Assembly: GCF_015594625.1 (NCBI RefSeq)
Contig: NZ_JADNRQ010000028.1
Coordinates: 1 to 32,982 of the forward strand
DNA length: 32,982 nucleotides
Direction: 5' to 3'
From: Desulfallas sp. Bu1-1
GTDB taxonomy: Bacteria > Bacillota > Desulfotomaculia > Desulfotomaculales > Desulfallaceae
The translations under genes were made by a program, and so were the position numbers. Shown one piece after another: positions 7,827 through 14,680 of the stretch. The notes beneath the pieces were generated by a model that saw only the letters and a list, made by a program, of their open reading frames with translations, was not told where the DNA came from and did not search any database. Positions within the stretch are counted from its first letter, which is position 1. Each line of letters begins with the position of its first letter.

Positions 7827-7855
7827 AACCCAGGTTGATGAAGGTAGCCTGGGTT
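7827..7855. terminator. Bidirectional terminator between the HTH protein and the tusA-like gene
   Basis: Perfect 8-bp stem AACCCAGG (7827-7834) / CCTGGGTT (7848-7855), 13-nt loop. The plus strand continues CTTAATTTTT; on the minus strand a run of seven T residues follows directly. It fits termination of both convergent transcripts. Confidence 0.85.
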
Positions 7856-7863
7856 CTTAATTT

Positions 7864-8076
7864 TTACCTTGTAATTTGAAGAACATACTCGGAACCACGC
7901 TGTTCCACTTTAACATTCCATCCCTTGTTTACGCACAGCCTGGTTACATTTTCCCGGGCGGCCGGATTATCCACCAGCACCTGAACGGAACCGCCGGGCA
8001 GGTTATCAATCGCTCTTTTTGTTAATAAAACCGGTTCGGGACATAACAGTCCCCTGGCGTCAATGATGTTGTTCAA
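7864..8076 (-). CDS. TusA/SirA-like sulfur (selenium) carrier protein
   Basis: 70-residue protein of the TusA family (IF3-like alpha/beta fold). The signature DARGLLCPEPVLLTKRAI holds the CPxP motif whose cysteine carries a persulfide or, in selenium-linked members, possibly a selenide. Start is TTG at 8076, chosen for GGGAGG 7 nt upstream and because the family begins here; the frame is open further upstream but there it overlaps yedE. The start lies inside the end of yedE (17-bp overlap), so the two genes are coupled. Next to yedE and a tRNA-Sec-like gene, a role in selenium delivery is plausible, but the sequence alone does not separate sulfur from selenium. Confidence 0.85.
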   Translation of the reverse strand: MNNIIDARGLLCPEPVLLTKRAIDNLPGGSVQVLVDNPAARENVTRLCVNKGWNVKVEQRGSEYVLQITR

Positions 8077-9145
8077 GGCCGACACCTCCCGTCGCTGCGA
8101 ATTGTTTGGCGCCCCACAGCCCAATTCCCAGAACAAAAACCAACCCGGCCACTACGGCCCACTGGCCGGCCACGGGAACCCCTTGGGGGCTGGCCGCGAG
8201 GCCGAAGTTATGGGCGAAAGCCGCGCCCGCCACAAAACCCAGCACGGTGATCACGCAGTCCGTGTTGCCTTCACCAGCCGCGATCAGTTGCCTCAAGGGG
8301 CAGCCCCCCAGCAATGTCACAGCGGTGCCGCCCAGGGCCATGCCCAGGAAGTTCCACAGACCGTCGCTATGAGCCACCGGCTGGCCGGTAAAACCCGGGT
8401 TAAAAGCCCCGGTAACCAAATTACCCGCAAAAGCAACTACAAGCAGGGCGAAAAAGCCGGTCAGCAGGTGTAAGTCTTTAAACAAAATGAAGTCCCTGAT
8501 TCCACCGATCATGCAGAAGCGAGAGCGCTGCGCCAGTACGCCTACGACAACGCCCGCCCCAAGCGATAGAAACACCGGCGCATGCATGGCACCCGGCCCC
8601 TCCGTGCTGGCATAAAAAACGGGAACACCTGATAATACCAGTCCGGTTAAAATAATAGTCAATCCGGGGAATATATACCCGTTGATGTTGTGTTGAACCG
8701 ATGCCCGGCCCAGGGAAAAACCCCGGTTTAAAAAATAAATTCCCACCCCGACACCAACAACCAGGCCTACGATGCCCACAATCGCGTTCCAATCGCCACC
8801 CGCCAGCCTCAACACAGCCCGTACGGGACATCCCAGAAAAACAAGCATGCCGATCATGGCCGTAAAAGCCAGGAAAAACCTGACCAGCGGGCTGGAACCG
8901 CCCACCGCCCTGTATTCCCTTGTCAGTGCGGCAGCTACAAAGGCGCCGGTCACCATACCCAGTATTTCCGGCCGCACATACTGAACGGGAGCCGCTTTGT
9001 GAAACCCGAGTCCGCCGCTGATGTCACGCAGGAAACAGGCAATGCAGTAGCCCATATTGGGCGGGTTCCCGTATTTAACCAGCAACACCGCCAGCAACCC
9101 GGTGACTCCACCCGTCACGCCCACCAGTAACCTTTTGTTTTGCAT
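8060..9145 (-). CDS. yedE: YedE family membrane protein (selenium metabolism type)
   Basis: 361-residue polytopic membrane protein of the YeeE/YedE (DUF395) superfamily with about nine to ten membrane segments. The N-terminal block GNPPNMGYCIACFLRDISGG matches what I recall of the selenium-linked YedE/FdhT subgroup, proposed to move a selenium or sulfur compound across the membrane. Paired repeats carry the cysteine motifs FLGCPVR, RSRFCMIGGIRD and LLGGCPLRQL that are typical of the superfamily. Start ATG at 9145 has GGGAGG upstream. It overlaps the tusA-like gene by 17 bp and begins 25 bp after the tRNA-Sec-like gene on the same strand. Specific substrate is not shown. Confidence 0.88.
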   Translation of the reverse strand: MQNKRLLVGVTGGVTGLLAVLLVKYGNPPNMGYCIACFLRDISGGLGFHKAAPVQYVRPEILGMVTGAFVAAALTREYRAVGGSSPLVRFFLAFTAMIGMLVFLGCPVRAVLRLAGGDWNAIVGIVGLVVGVGVGIYFLNRGFSLGRASVQHNINGYIFPGLTIILTGLVLSGVPVFYASTEGPGAMHAPVFLSLGAGVVVGVLAQRSRFCMIGGIRDFILFKDLHLLTGFFALLVVAFAGNLVTGAFNPGFTGQPVAHSDGLWNFLGMALGGTAVTLLGGCPLRQLIAAGEGNTDCVITVLGFVAGAAFAHNFGLAASPQGVPVAGQWAVVAGLVFVLGIGLWGAKQFAATGGVGLEQHH

Positions 9146-9170
9146 GAACCAACCTCCCGGAAAACTGACT

Positions 9171-9267
9171 TGGAGGGGAAAAGTCGGAATCGAACCGGAC
9201 TCCCGCCCGGGTTGCGGGCAGGCCGGCGGGTTTGTAGCCCGCGGGGAGCACCAGTCCAGTTTTCCCC
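9171..9267 (-). tRNA. tRNA-Sec-like tRNA with cysteine-type features (U73, anticodon ACA); candidate tRNA-ReC
   Basis: Read on the minus strand. Acceptor stem of 8 bp, GGGGAAAA (9267-9260) with TTTTCCCC, then U73 and an encoded CCA (9174-9171). D arm GGACTGGTGCTCC, with the TGGTG loop seen in bacterial tRNA-Sec. Anticodon arm GCGGG-CTACAAA-CCCGC, so the anticodon is ACA, where standard tRNA-Sec has UCA in the same loop. Variable arm is about 8 bp (CCTGCCCG / CGGGCGGG, one G-U). T loop TTCGATT on a GTC-GG / CC-GAC stem with one extra C bulged in the 5' strand. tRNA-Sec normally has G73; U73 and xCA anticodons are CysRS identity elements. The combination matches tRNA-ReC, a Sec-like tRNA charged with cysteine known from Desulfotomaculum. 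ACA would pair with UGU. The T-stem bulge and imperfect D stem leave open a decaying copy. Confidence 0.8.
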
Positions 9268-9433
9268 GTTCTACTTATTCAACTCCTTTTCATGTTATTC
9301 CTTTATGGCTATAATTTAATTTATTTATAAATAATTACTAAATACCAAGTTTTTTTTATAGAGCACCGGCATTAAAAGCCCACAGCCTTGTATTATGGAT
9401 GAGTTGATGCAACCGACAAACGGGTCCGTCATG
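9268..9433. other. AT-rich intergenic region, likely promoter of the tRNA-yedE-tusA unit
   Basis: Between the tRNA (minus) and the gldA terminator. AT-rich at 9300-9360 with possible -10 boxes on the minus strand (TATAAT-like TATAGCCATAAAG, near 9300-9315). No ORF, second tRNA or SECIS-like hairpin was recognised. Confidence 0.3.
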
Positions 9434-9465
9434 AAAAAAACCCCGGGGTCCAAACAACCCCGGAG
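9434..9465 (-). terminator. Rho-independent terminator after glycerol dehydrogenase
   Basis: On the minus strand CTCCGGGG (9465-9458) pairs with CCCCGGGG (9448-9441; one G-U), with a 9-nt loop, and is followed by seven T residues. It starts 3 bp after the stop codon of the gldA-like gene. Confidence 0.9.
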
Positions 9466-9468
9466 TTG

Positions 9469-10650
9469 TCAGTGAATCGAGGGATGATCGGTAAATTGCC
9501 CGGGCGCTTTGCGCATGGCGCCCTCAGGAAGCGTAACCGGCAGGTCTTCCAGATCCACGGCGACGTATTGCCGGCCCAGCGCATCGGCGCTCAGTATGGC
9601 CGCGTACACGTCTTCCGGGGTCACTGGAAAGGGCATGTTGAAAATAGTTTCCCCTTCGGCGCAGGACACTTCAGCCACCTTTATCAGTTCATCTCTTTTA
9701 ATTTCTTCAATACCAATTTCCCGCAATGTAACCGGTAACCCGACGCTGACGCAGAAGGTGATCACTTCGTCAATTTCGGCCATGGGGCTGTTTTCCAGGA
9801 TTAATTGCACGATAGTCCCGAATGCCACCTTTTCCCCGTGATATAAATGATGGCATTCCTCCAGGACGGTAAAACCATTGTGGATGGAATGGGCGGCCGC
9901 CAGCCCGCCGCTTTCAAACCCGATGCCGCTCAAATAGGTGTTGGCCTCGATGATATTTTCCACGGCCCGCGTGGTTACTTTACTTTCCACGGCCAGCCTG
10001 GCTTTTAGCCCATCCTCCAGCAGGGTATCGTAGCACAACCTGGCCAGGGCCAGGGCCGCCTTGGTGGGCGTCGCTCCCGCCATGGTGGCCGAGTTTGATT
10101 CCGCGCAGGCCCGGGCTTCGAAATAGGTGGCCAGGGCATCGCCCATGCCGGCAACCAGGGTCCTTACTGGCGCATTGGCGATTATCCCGGTGTCCACCAA
10201 CACAACGTCCGGGTTTTTGGGCAGCAGCAGGTATTCCCGGAATACCCCTTCTTCCGTGTAAATGACCGACAGCGCACTGCACGGGGCATCGGTGGACGCC
10301 ACGGTGGGCGCAACAACCACGGGCCAGCCTTCGTAAAAGGCAATGGCCTTGGCGGTATCCAGCGTTTTACCCCCGCCGATGCCCACTACCACGTTGCAGC
10401 CGTTTTTCCGGCCGATTTCCCTTAACCTGTCGATCTCCTCCCTTGAACACTCACCGTTGAATTTTTCAAATACCAGCCTGGCATCGCCGCCTTGAAAACT
10501 TTTTTCCACCGTATTCCTGGTCAGGGACATAACCAACTCATCCGCAATAATAAAGAAAGCGTTTCCCAGGGCAGCGGTGTAGTCCTTGATCCTGGATAAC
10601 TCTCCATCCCCCTGAATATACTTGTTGGGCGAGATAATAATCCTGGTCAT
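9469..10650 (-). CDS. gldA: Glycerol dehydrogenase (iron/zinc-containing alcohol dehydrogenase family)
   Basis: 393 residues, NAD-dependent oxidation of glycerol to dihydroxyacetone or a related polyol/1,2-diol reaction (cytoplasm). The Rossmann-like N-terminal half has the GldA pattern GIGGGKTLDTAKA and TVASTDAPCSALSVIYTEEG. Metal ligands of the family are present: the aspartate in VAGMGDALATYFEAR, and histidines in AAHSIHNGF and HLYHGEKVAFG. Start is ATG at 10650, with AAGGAG 8 nt upstream; an earlier in-frame start at 10710 has no site. It is slightly longer at the C terminus than the usual about 365-370 residues. Monocistronic with its own terminator. A broader polyol specificity is possible. 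Confidence 0.9.
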   Translation of the reverse strand: MTRIIISPNKYIQGDGELSRIKDYTAALGNAFFIIADELVMSLTRNTVEKSFQGGDARLVFEKFNGECSREEIDRLREIGRKNGCNVVVGIGGGKTLDTAKAIAFYEGWPVVVAPTVASTDAPCSALSVIYTEEGVFREYLLLPKNPDVVLVDTGIIANAPVRTLVAGMGDALATYFEARACAESNSATMAGATPTKAALALARLCYDTLLEDGLKARLAVESKVTTRAVENIIEANTYLSGIGFESGGLAAAHSIHNGFTVLEECHHLYHGEKVAFGTIVQLILENSPMAEIDEVITFCVSVGLPVTLREIGIEEIKRDELIKVAEVSCAEGETIFNMPFPVTPEDVYAAILSADALGRQYVAVDLEDLPVTLPEGAMRKAPGQFTDHPSIH

Positions 10651-10780
10651 GCGTTTTTCTCCTTTCCCGAAAAAGGCTAAATACTCTACGTTTATGTTAC
10701 CCATTGTCATGCAAATTACGCGGCAAACGCCTTCACCCCGGCGCTTTTTTTAGCCCAATCGGGAGCAAGGATAAGGCCCA

Positions 10781-11341
10781 TTATTCGGTGATTAAAGACC
10801 TGGCCTGTTCATAATTAATCTGGCCGGAAGCGGCATAAACCAGTTCTCCCGCGGGGTTGATCACCACCGTGGTGGGGATGCCCCGGATACCGTAAGCCCT
10901 GGCCACTTCCCCCTGCCGGTCAAGATAAACCGGTATGGAATAATTGTTTTCGGCCAGGAAGGATTTAACGTCCGCCAGTGATTTTTCCTGGCCGGCGATG
11001 TTGATGAAAATGAACTCCACGTTCTTGCCGCCATACTCCAGGTACAATTTGTTCAAATCCGGCATTTCAGCGCGGCAGGGGGGGCACCAGGTGTTCCAAA
11101 AATTAATGAACACATATTTATCCTTGATTTCAGACAGGGCCAGCGCCTGTTGATCATTCTTGATGATAAAAAAATCGGGCGGGATTTTATCCACCTGGAC
11201 GGTTCTTTGCTCCCCGGGTAGGGACAGCGCCACTTCCCCGGCCAGTTCTCCCTCGGCGGCCTCCTTGCCGGGTGGGGCCAGCCATAACCCCGCGGCCACC
11301 AGCAAAACCACCACCAGCACAGTTAACAGCTTTGGTTTCAT
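10781..11341 (-). CDS. TlpA/ResA-type membrane-anchored thiol-disulfide oxidoreductase
   Basis: 186 residues. A single N-terminal hydrophobic segment (residues about 4-22) anchors it, with the thioredoxin domain outside the membrane. The AlkC/TSA-Redoxin fold begins near residue 53. The active site is WCPPC (C86, C89) in FWNTWCPPCRAEMPDLNKLY, and the cis-proline loop is GIRGIPTTVVINP. It would reduce extracytoplasmic thiols, for example apocytochrome c haem-binding cysteines, using electrons from CcdA, encoded 12 bp upstream in the same operon. ATG start at 11341 with a GGGAGG site. Confidence 0.9.
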   Translation of the reverse strand: MKPKLLTVLVVVLLVAAGLWLAPPGKEAAEGELAGEVALSLPGEQRTVQVDKIPPDFFIIKNDQQALALSEIKDKYVFINFWNTWCPPCRAEMPDLNKLYLEYGGKNVEFIFINIAGQEKSLADVKSFLAENNYSIPVYLDRQGEVARAYGIRGIPTTVVINPAGELVYAASGQINYEQARSLITE

Positions 11342-11353
11342 GAATTTCCTCCC

Positions 11354-12052
11354 TTAATAAAATAATAATACCAGCCTGTTCCACAACCCCGCCAGGAGTA
11401 AAATTCCCATGGCGATCAATAAACCTCCGCTGATAGCGTTGGCATAGGGTAAAACGCGCGTCAACCCGGCCAGGCGGCGATGAATCCAACCAATACCCAA
11501 AGCCGCCAGCACAAAAGGAATGGCCAGCCCGAGGGAATAAAACACAAGCAGCAGTACCCCCTGCTTCATCGTTTCCGAGCTTCCCGCCAGCAATAGAATT
11601 GTGGTCAACACCGGCCCGACGCAGGGAGTCCAGCCGGCCGCAAAGGAAAGGCCGAAAACAAAGGCGCCTGGCCAGCCGGGCAACCCTTTTCCCGGGTGCC
11701 ACCGGGCTTCCCGGTAGAAAATTCTTACCGGCAGCAATTCGCTTATGTGCAGGCCGAAAATGATGATGATAACGCCCGCAGCGCGCATCAATAACTCCTG
11801 GTTTCTCACCAGCCACTGCCCAACTCCGCTTGCCGCCGCCCCCATGGCGATAAATAAAACGCTAAAGCCAAGCACAAATCCTGTGCTGTTCCAAAGGGCA
11901 CGCCGCCGGGAAGGCACGCTTTGACCCGCTATATTAGTGCCGGCAATAAATGAAAGGTAACCGGGCAGCAATGGCAAAACGCACGGAGACAAAAAAGAAA
12001 GCAAACCAAACAAAAAAGCGATGCCGGAATTAACGGCGGAAGCGTTTTCCAT
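11354..12052 (-). CDS. ccdA: CcdA-type thiol-disulfide transporter (cytochrome c biogenesis)
   Basis: 232-residue integral membrane protein with six hydrophobic segments. It carries the two conserved proline-cysteine motifs of the DsbD/CcdA family, LSPCVLPLLPG (C24) and WTPCVGP (C144), which pass electrons from cytoplasmic thioredoxin to outward-facing thiol proteins. The downstream tlpA-like gene, 12 bp away, encodes a natural partner. Start ATG at 12052. No cytochrome c synthesis genes (ccsA/resB) lie in the window, so the client could equally be another exported thiol protein. Confidence 0.9.
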   Translation of the reverse strand: MENASAVNSGIAFLFGLLSFLSPCVLPLLPGYLSFIAGTNIAGQSVPSRRRALWNSTGFVLGFSVLFIAMGAAASGVGQWLVRNQELLMRAAGVIIIIFGLHISELLPVRIFYREARWHPGKGLPGWPGAFVFGLSFAAGWTPCVGPVLTTILLLAGSSETMKQGVLLLVFYSLGLAIPFVLAALGIGWIHRRLAGLTRVLPYANAISGGLLIAMGILLLAGLWNRLVLLFY

Positions 12053-12161
12053 GTTATTACCTCGCGCATCAAACAGGCTTGTTTTAAATTACCTTAAACT
12101 ATTCTATTTGATTTATAATAATGTAACAAGTATGACAAAACAAAGTAATGATCATGACAAA

Positions 12162-12330
12162 GAGAGTATCCTCTCCGATTACGGCGGCGCCCCGCCCGTA
12201 AGGGGTTTGCCTGAGCAGATCAACGGCAAGACCGGCATTGTCACTTTCAACTATCGCCATGAATTTTCCCTCGTTGGCGAGGTAGAGCGGGTCCAGGCCC
12301 AGTATTTCCTCCGCGCGTCTCCGCCGCGAT
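12162..12330 (-). pseudogene. hypE: hypE remnant (hydrogenase maturation protein, C-terminal fragment)
   Basis: Reading the minus strand from about 12330 gives EEILGLDPLYLANEGKF, then LLRQTPYGRGAAVIGED, which I recognise as the conserved C-terminal region of HypE, the enzyme that dehydrates the thiocarboxamide on HypE to a cyanide ligand of NiFe hydrogenases. No start codon is in frame, the ATP-binding N-terminal part is absent, and the final residues (the PRIC-type end that carries the modified cysteine) are replaced by unrelated sequence. Bases 12331-12419 hold a different frame without recognisable origin. This is a relic, not a gene. Confidence 0.6.
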
Positions 12331-12487
12331 TGTTTTCAACCATTCGCACCAGGCGTCCAAACCGCGACCGCCCTGGCTCAAATGAAGGCTGGCGCGGACA
12401 CCCGTGCCCGCGCCCCTGATTCCGCACGATTTTAAGCGTTTCCTTTAGTTTACTTTTCCCTTTTAAATGAAACCGGTTAAAATATTT

Positions 12488-12814
12488 TTATTCAGGCAAT
12501 AGCTCCCGGTGGTTATTTGCGGCGTCACCCAGCATCTTGTTTCTATAATGCCAGGCCAGGACGGCTTCTGCAAAAGCAACCATTTTTCTGGTCATGCCCC
12601 CGCCCACTTTACCGTTTTGACGGCTGCTCAGCTCGCCTTTATCGATGTGGGCGTAATCAGGCATGCCCAGTTCCGCCGCCATTTCATTTTTAAACTCCTC
12701 CAGGGCAGGATTGACATACGGCTGCAGTTCCCCGGGCACCAGCCCCGTGGCGGATGTTACCTTGAACAGTTCCGGGAGTGAATAATTGGTTACCGGTACG
12801 ACATTATTCTCCAA
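12488..12814 (-). CDS. Small acid-soluble spore protein, alpha/beta type (extended)
   Basis: About 108 residues. The central part (PALEEFKNEMAAELG, then RQNGKVGGGMTRKMVAFAEA) matches the two conserved blocks of alpha/beta-type SASPs, which coat DNA in dormant spores; the GPR protease cuts near the first block. It is longer than the usual 60-75 residues, with an N-terminal extension of about 40 residues (VTNYSLPELFKVTSATG) and an altered spacer containing acidic residues. TTG at 12814 is preferred because GGGAGG lies about 11 nt upstream; an in-frame GTG at 12838 is an alternative. Presence of this gene indicates a spore former. Expression is expected in the forespore, but no sigma-G promoter was identified. 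Confidence 0.75.
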   Translation of the reverse strand: MENNVVPVTNYSLPELFKVTSATGLVPGELQPYVNPALEEFKNEMAAELGMPDYAHIDKGELSSRQNGKVGGGMTRKMVAFAEAVLAWHYRNKMLGDAANNHRELLPE

Positions 12815-12934
12815 TCTTCCAGACACCTCCCATGGCACATTTAAACAAAATATATAGCATATCCAATTATTAATGATAGTATTCCTTGTTTTATATTTAT
12901 TTATGCCGGTAAAAATCAGGCATTTAAAAATTAG

Positions 12935-13061
12935 TACTACAGCGTAATTTAGAAGATGTATTAAGACGAAACCTGGTTTCTCCCAGGCTCACCCGAAAAA
13001 AGCTGAAGCTCCTATAATCCTAATGATAGTCAGGTTTAGAAGATGAATTTACGCTGTAGTA
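12935..13061. mobile_element. MITE-like element, 127 bp, with terminal inverted repeats and a TTAG duplication
   Basis: Begins TACTACAGCGTAA and ends TTACGCTGTAGTA, a 13-bp perfect inverted pair that continues imperfectly inward (both arms contain TTTAGAAGATG-type sequence). The tetranucleotide TTAG flanks it on both sides (12931-12934 and 13062-13065), as expected for a target-site duplication. It encodes no protein. Its parent transposase is not in the window. Confidence 0.75.
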
Positions 13062-13065
13062 TTAG

Positions 13066-13179
13066 TTAATAAATAAAAATGATTTCGCTGCAAAAACGGC
13101 CGCATCCAGTGTTCCACTCACTCCAGGTATCCGCCGGATCGCCAGCCGCTGCGGTGTTTTTGATGTTTGTGCCAATAAA
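13066..13179. other. Intergenic stretch downstream of the ThsA-like gene
   Basis: No start codon with a ribosome binding site. On the minus strand a frame continues after the ThsA stop (QRLAIRRIPGVSG) without recognisable homology; it may be a relic. No clear terminator was found for the thsA transcript. Confidence 0.25.
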
Positions 13180-14556
13180 TTAAGCAAGTTCACTGATAAT
13201 CGAAAATATGGCCTCAATTATTTCATCATTGGACTTGCTGCCGGCACCCAAGGCATCAAAAGCTTGCTCCAGTTTCGTACCGGCATAACACCGCTTTTCC
13301 CGCTCCCAGATTTGCCGGGCCACGGGCCCGGTGACGCCCACCGGGACTACAATTTTGCCCAGTTCCCCGGCTTTCTCGTATTCCCGCATCATTGCGGCAA
13401 CCGCAGCGCGATCTTCCCCGCCGCTGGATATAAATATACAACAGCCGCTTTTTAGCATCAGGCCTTTCGTATACCGGTCCCGCATTTCGGGCTGGTTGCC
13501 GGTAAAAGGAAAAAGATTGAACCGCACATGAAACTCGGAACGCCTACCGCTCCTGTACAGTTCCTCCATGGCTCCGGACAGGACAAGCGCGCTGATGCCC
13601 GGGCCAAGGCCCGAGGTCAGGTTGTACCCCCCGGCGATAATGTACCTCCCCAGCCGGTAGCAAAGATCCCGCAGCCGCTGTTCGTCGAAACCTGTCCCCG
13701 CCCGGTAACCGTTTCCCGAGACAAGAATACTTTTTCTGTAATAAGCCTGTTCGATGTCTTTTAAGATCTCCGTTATTTCACCGTAATCCTTCACCGCCAC
13801 AGTTTGAATGTTATACCGCTTCAGGTCTTCCACGAACAGGTCGAACTTGTTTTTTTCATATTGATAATCTTCATCCCGGGGCTGCGGCTCACGCAGGATG
13901 GTGAAATGTTCCCTGGAATTTTCTTTAAATATGGCCCTGATTTTGCCGAAAACCCTTTGCAAATTGGGGTCGTTGAAACTGAAGCCCAGAAACAAGAATG
14001 TGTATTCAACCAGGGCGCAATAAAAGGCGCTGGACATTGCCGATCGTGTTGAATCATAAAACTCGTAGTCATCCCGTGTCAGCACGATGTCATTCAGTTG
14101 CGAAACATCACCGTGCATTTTATAAACCGTCACCGGGGCGTTGATGTTGGAATACGCCAGGGCCGTATCGTCCCGGATGACATGGCAGTCGATTCCCTCC
14201 CGGCGATAAGTTTCTTCGATCACCAGGTCGTAATTGGTGGTCCATATTTTAGTCACGGGCAGCCCGGCCAGGATCCTGTGAATTTCCGTGCCCGCCACAT
14301 CCCTGCCGAAATGATTGAGAATTTCCTGCGTAAGCCGTCCCCTGTTGCCTTTCCGCAACACGTACATCTGGGCCAGCCCGATTAAATCATGCTCCTTGTT
14401 GATATCCAGCCCCAGTTCTTTGGCCGGCTCCCTCAACAGTTCCCGCCAGTCGAAAAACCCCACCGGCTTGGAAACCCCCGCACCCAAAAACGCCGCGGCC
14501 CGGCCGCAGCGCAGCATTTCCACGTATTTTTTAACCAGCTGTTCCCGGGTGATCAT
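13180..14556 (-). CDS. thsA: ThsA-like SIR2-SLOG NADase (Thoeris defence effector), no adjacent ThsB
   Basis: 458 residues, two domains. The N-terminal SIR2 domain (about 1-270) has AAFLGAGVSKPVG, IWTTNYD (N108) and VYKMHGD (H148), the equivalents of the NAD-hydrolysing Asn and His in Bacillus cereus ThsA, plus FLGFSFNDPNL. The C-terminal SLOG domain (about 275-458) has ILVSGNG, LTSGLGPGISALVLSGAMEE and IVVPVGVTG, the nucleotide-binding fold that senses the cyclic ADP-ribose isomer made by ThsB TIR proteins. Length is close to B. cereus ThsA (about 476). All key residues look intact, so it could deplete NAD+ when triggered. No TIR gene lies in the window; the neighbours are a GerMN lipoprotein and a MITE. 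Confidence 0.88.
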   Translation of the reverse strand: MITREQLVKKYVEMLRCGRAAAFLGAGVSKPVGFFDWRELLREPAKELGLDINKEHDLIGLAQMYVLRKGNRGRLTQEILNHFGRDVAGTEIHRILAGLPVTKIWTTNYDLVIEETYRREGIDCHVIRDDTALAYSNINAPVTVYKMHGDVSQLNDIVLTRDDYEFYDSTRSAMSSAFYCALVEYTFLFLGFSFNDPNLQRVFGKIRAIFKENSREHFTILREPQPRDEDYQYEKNKFDLFVEDLKRYNIQTVAVKDYGEITEILKDIEQAYYRKSILVSGNGYRAGTGFDEQRLRDLCYRLGRYIIAGGYNLTSGLGPGISALVLSGAMEELYRSGRRSEFHVRFNLFPFTGNQPEMRDRYTKGLMLKSGCCIFISSGGEDRAAVAAMMREYEKAGELGKIVVPVGVTGPVARQIWEREKRCYAGTKLEQAFDALGAGSKSNDEIIEAIFSIISELA

Positions 14557-14631
14557 TCCTGAAAACCTCTTTGCACAAATCTTTCTATATTATCTCCCGG
14601 GTTCCTTTGCCGCATGCCCCGGGGACAAACC

Positions 14632-14667
14632 AAAAACAGCGGAGAAGCGTCAACTTTCCGCTGTTTT
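14632..14667 (-). terminator. Terminator after the GerMN lipoprotein gene
   Basis: Perfect 11-bp stem AAAACAGCGGA (14633-14643) / TCCGCTGTTTT (14657-14667) with a 13-nt loop. On the minus strand the second arm ends in four T residues. It lies 14 bp after the GerMN stop. Confidence 0.7.
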
Positions 14668-14680
14668 CAAGCTCCCGCAG

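Noticed and set aside
8063-8473. 136-codon plus-strand frame over yedE
   Set aside because: Antisense shadow of a clear membrane protein gene.
9171-9267. Calling this a canonical tRNA-Sec (selC), a tRNA-Pyl or an ordinary tRNA-Cys
   Set aside because: Anticodon is ACA, not UCA or CUA, and the discriminator is U rather than G. The long variable arm and 8-bp acceptor stem exclude an ordinary tRNA-Cys.
10725-10750. Possible terminator CGCC/GGCG with a T-run between gldA and the tlpA-like gene
   Set aside because: The T-run lies on the plus strand, where no gene precedes it; on the minus strand the stem is only 4 bp.
12021-12419. 132-codon plus-strand frame
   Set aside because: It is antisense to the ccdA start and to the hypE relic; no start signal and no protein-like composition.
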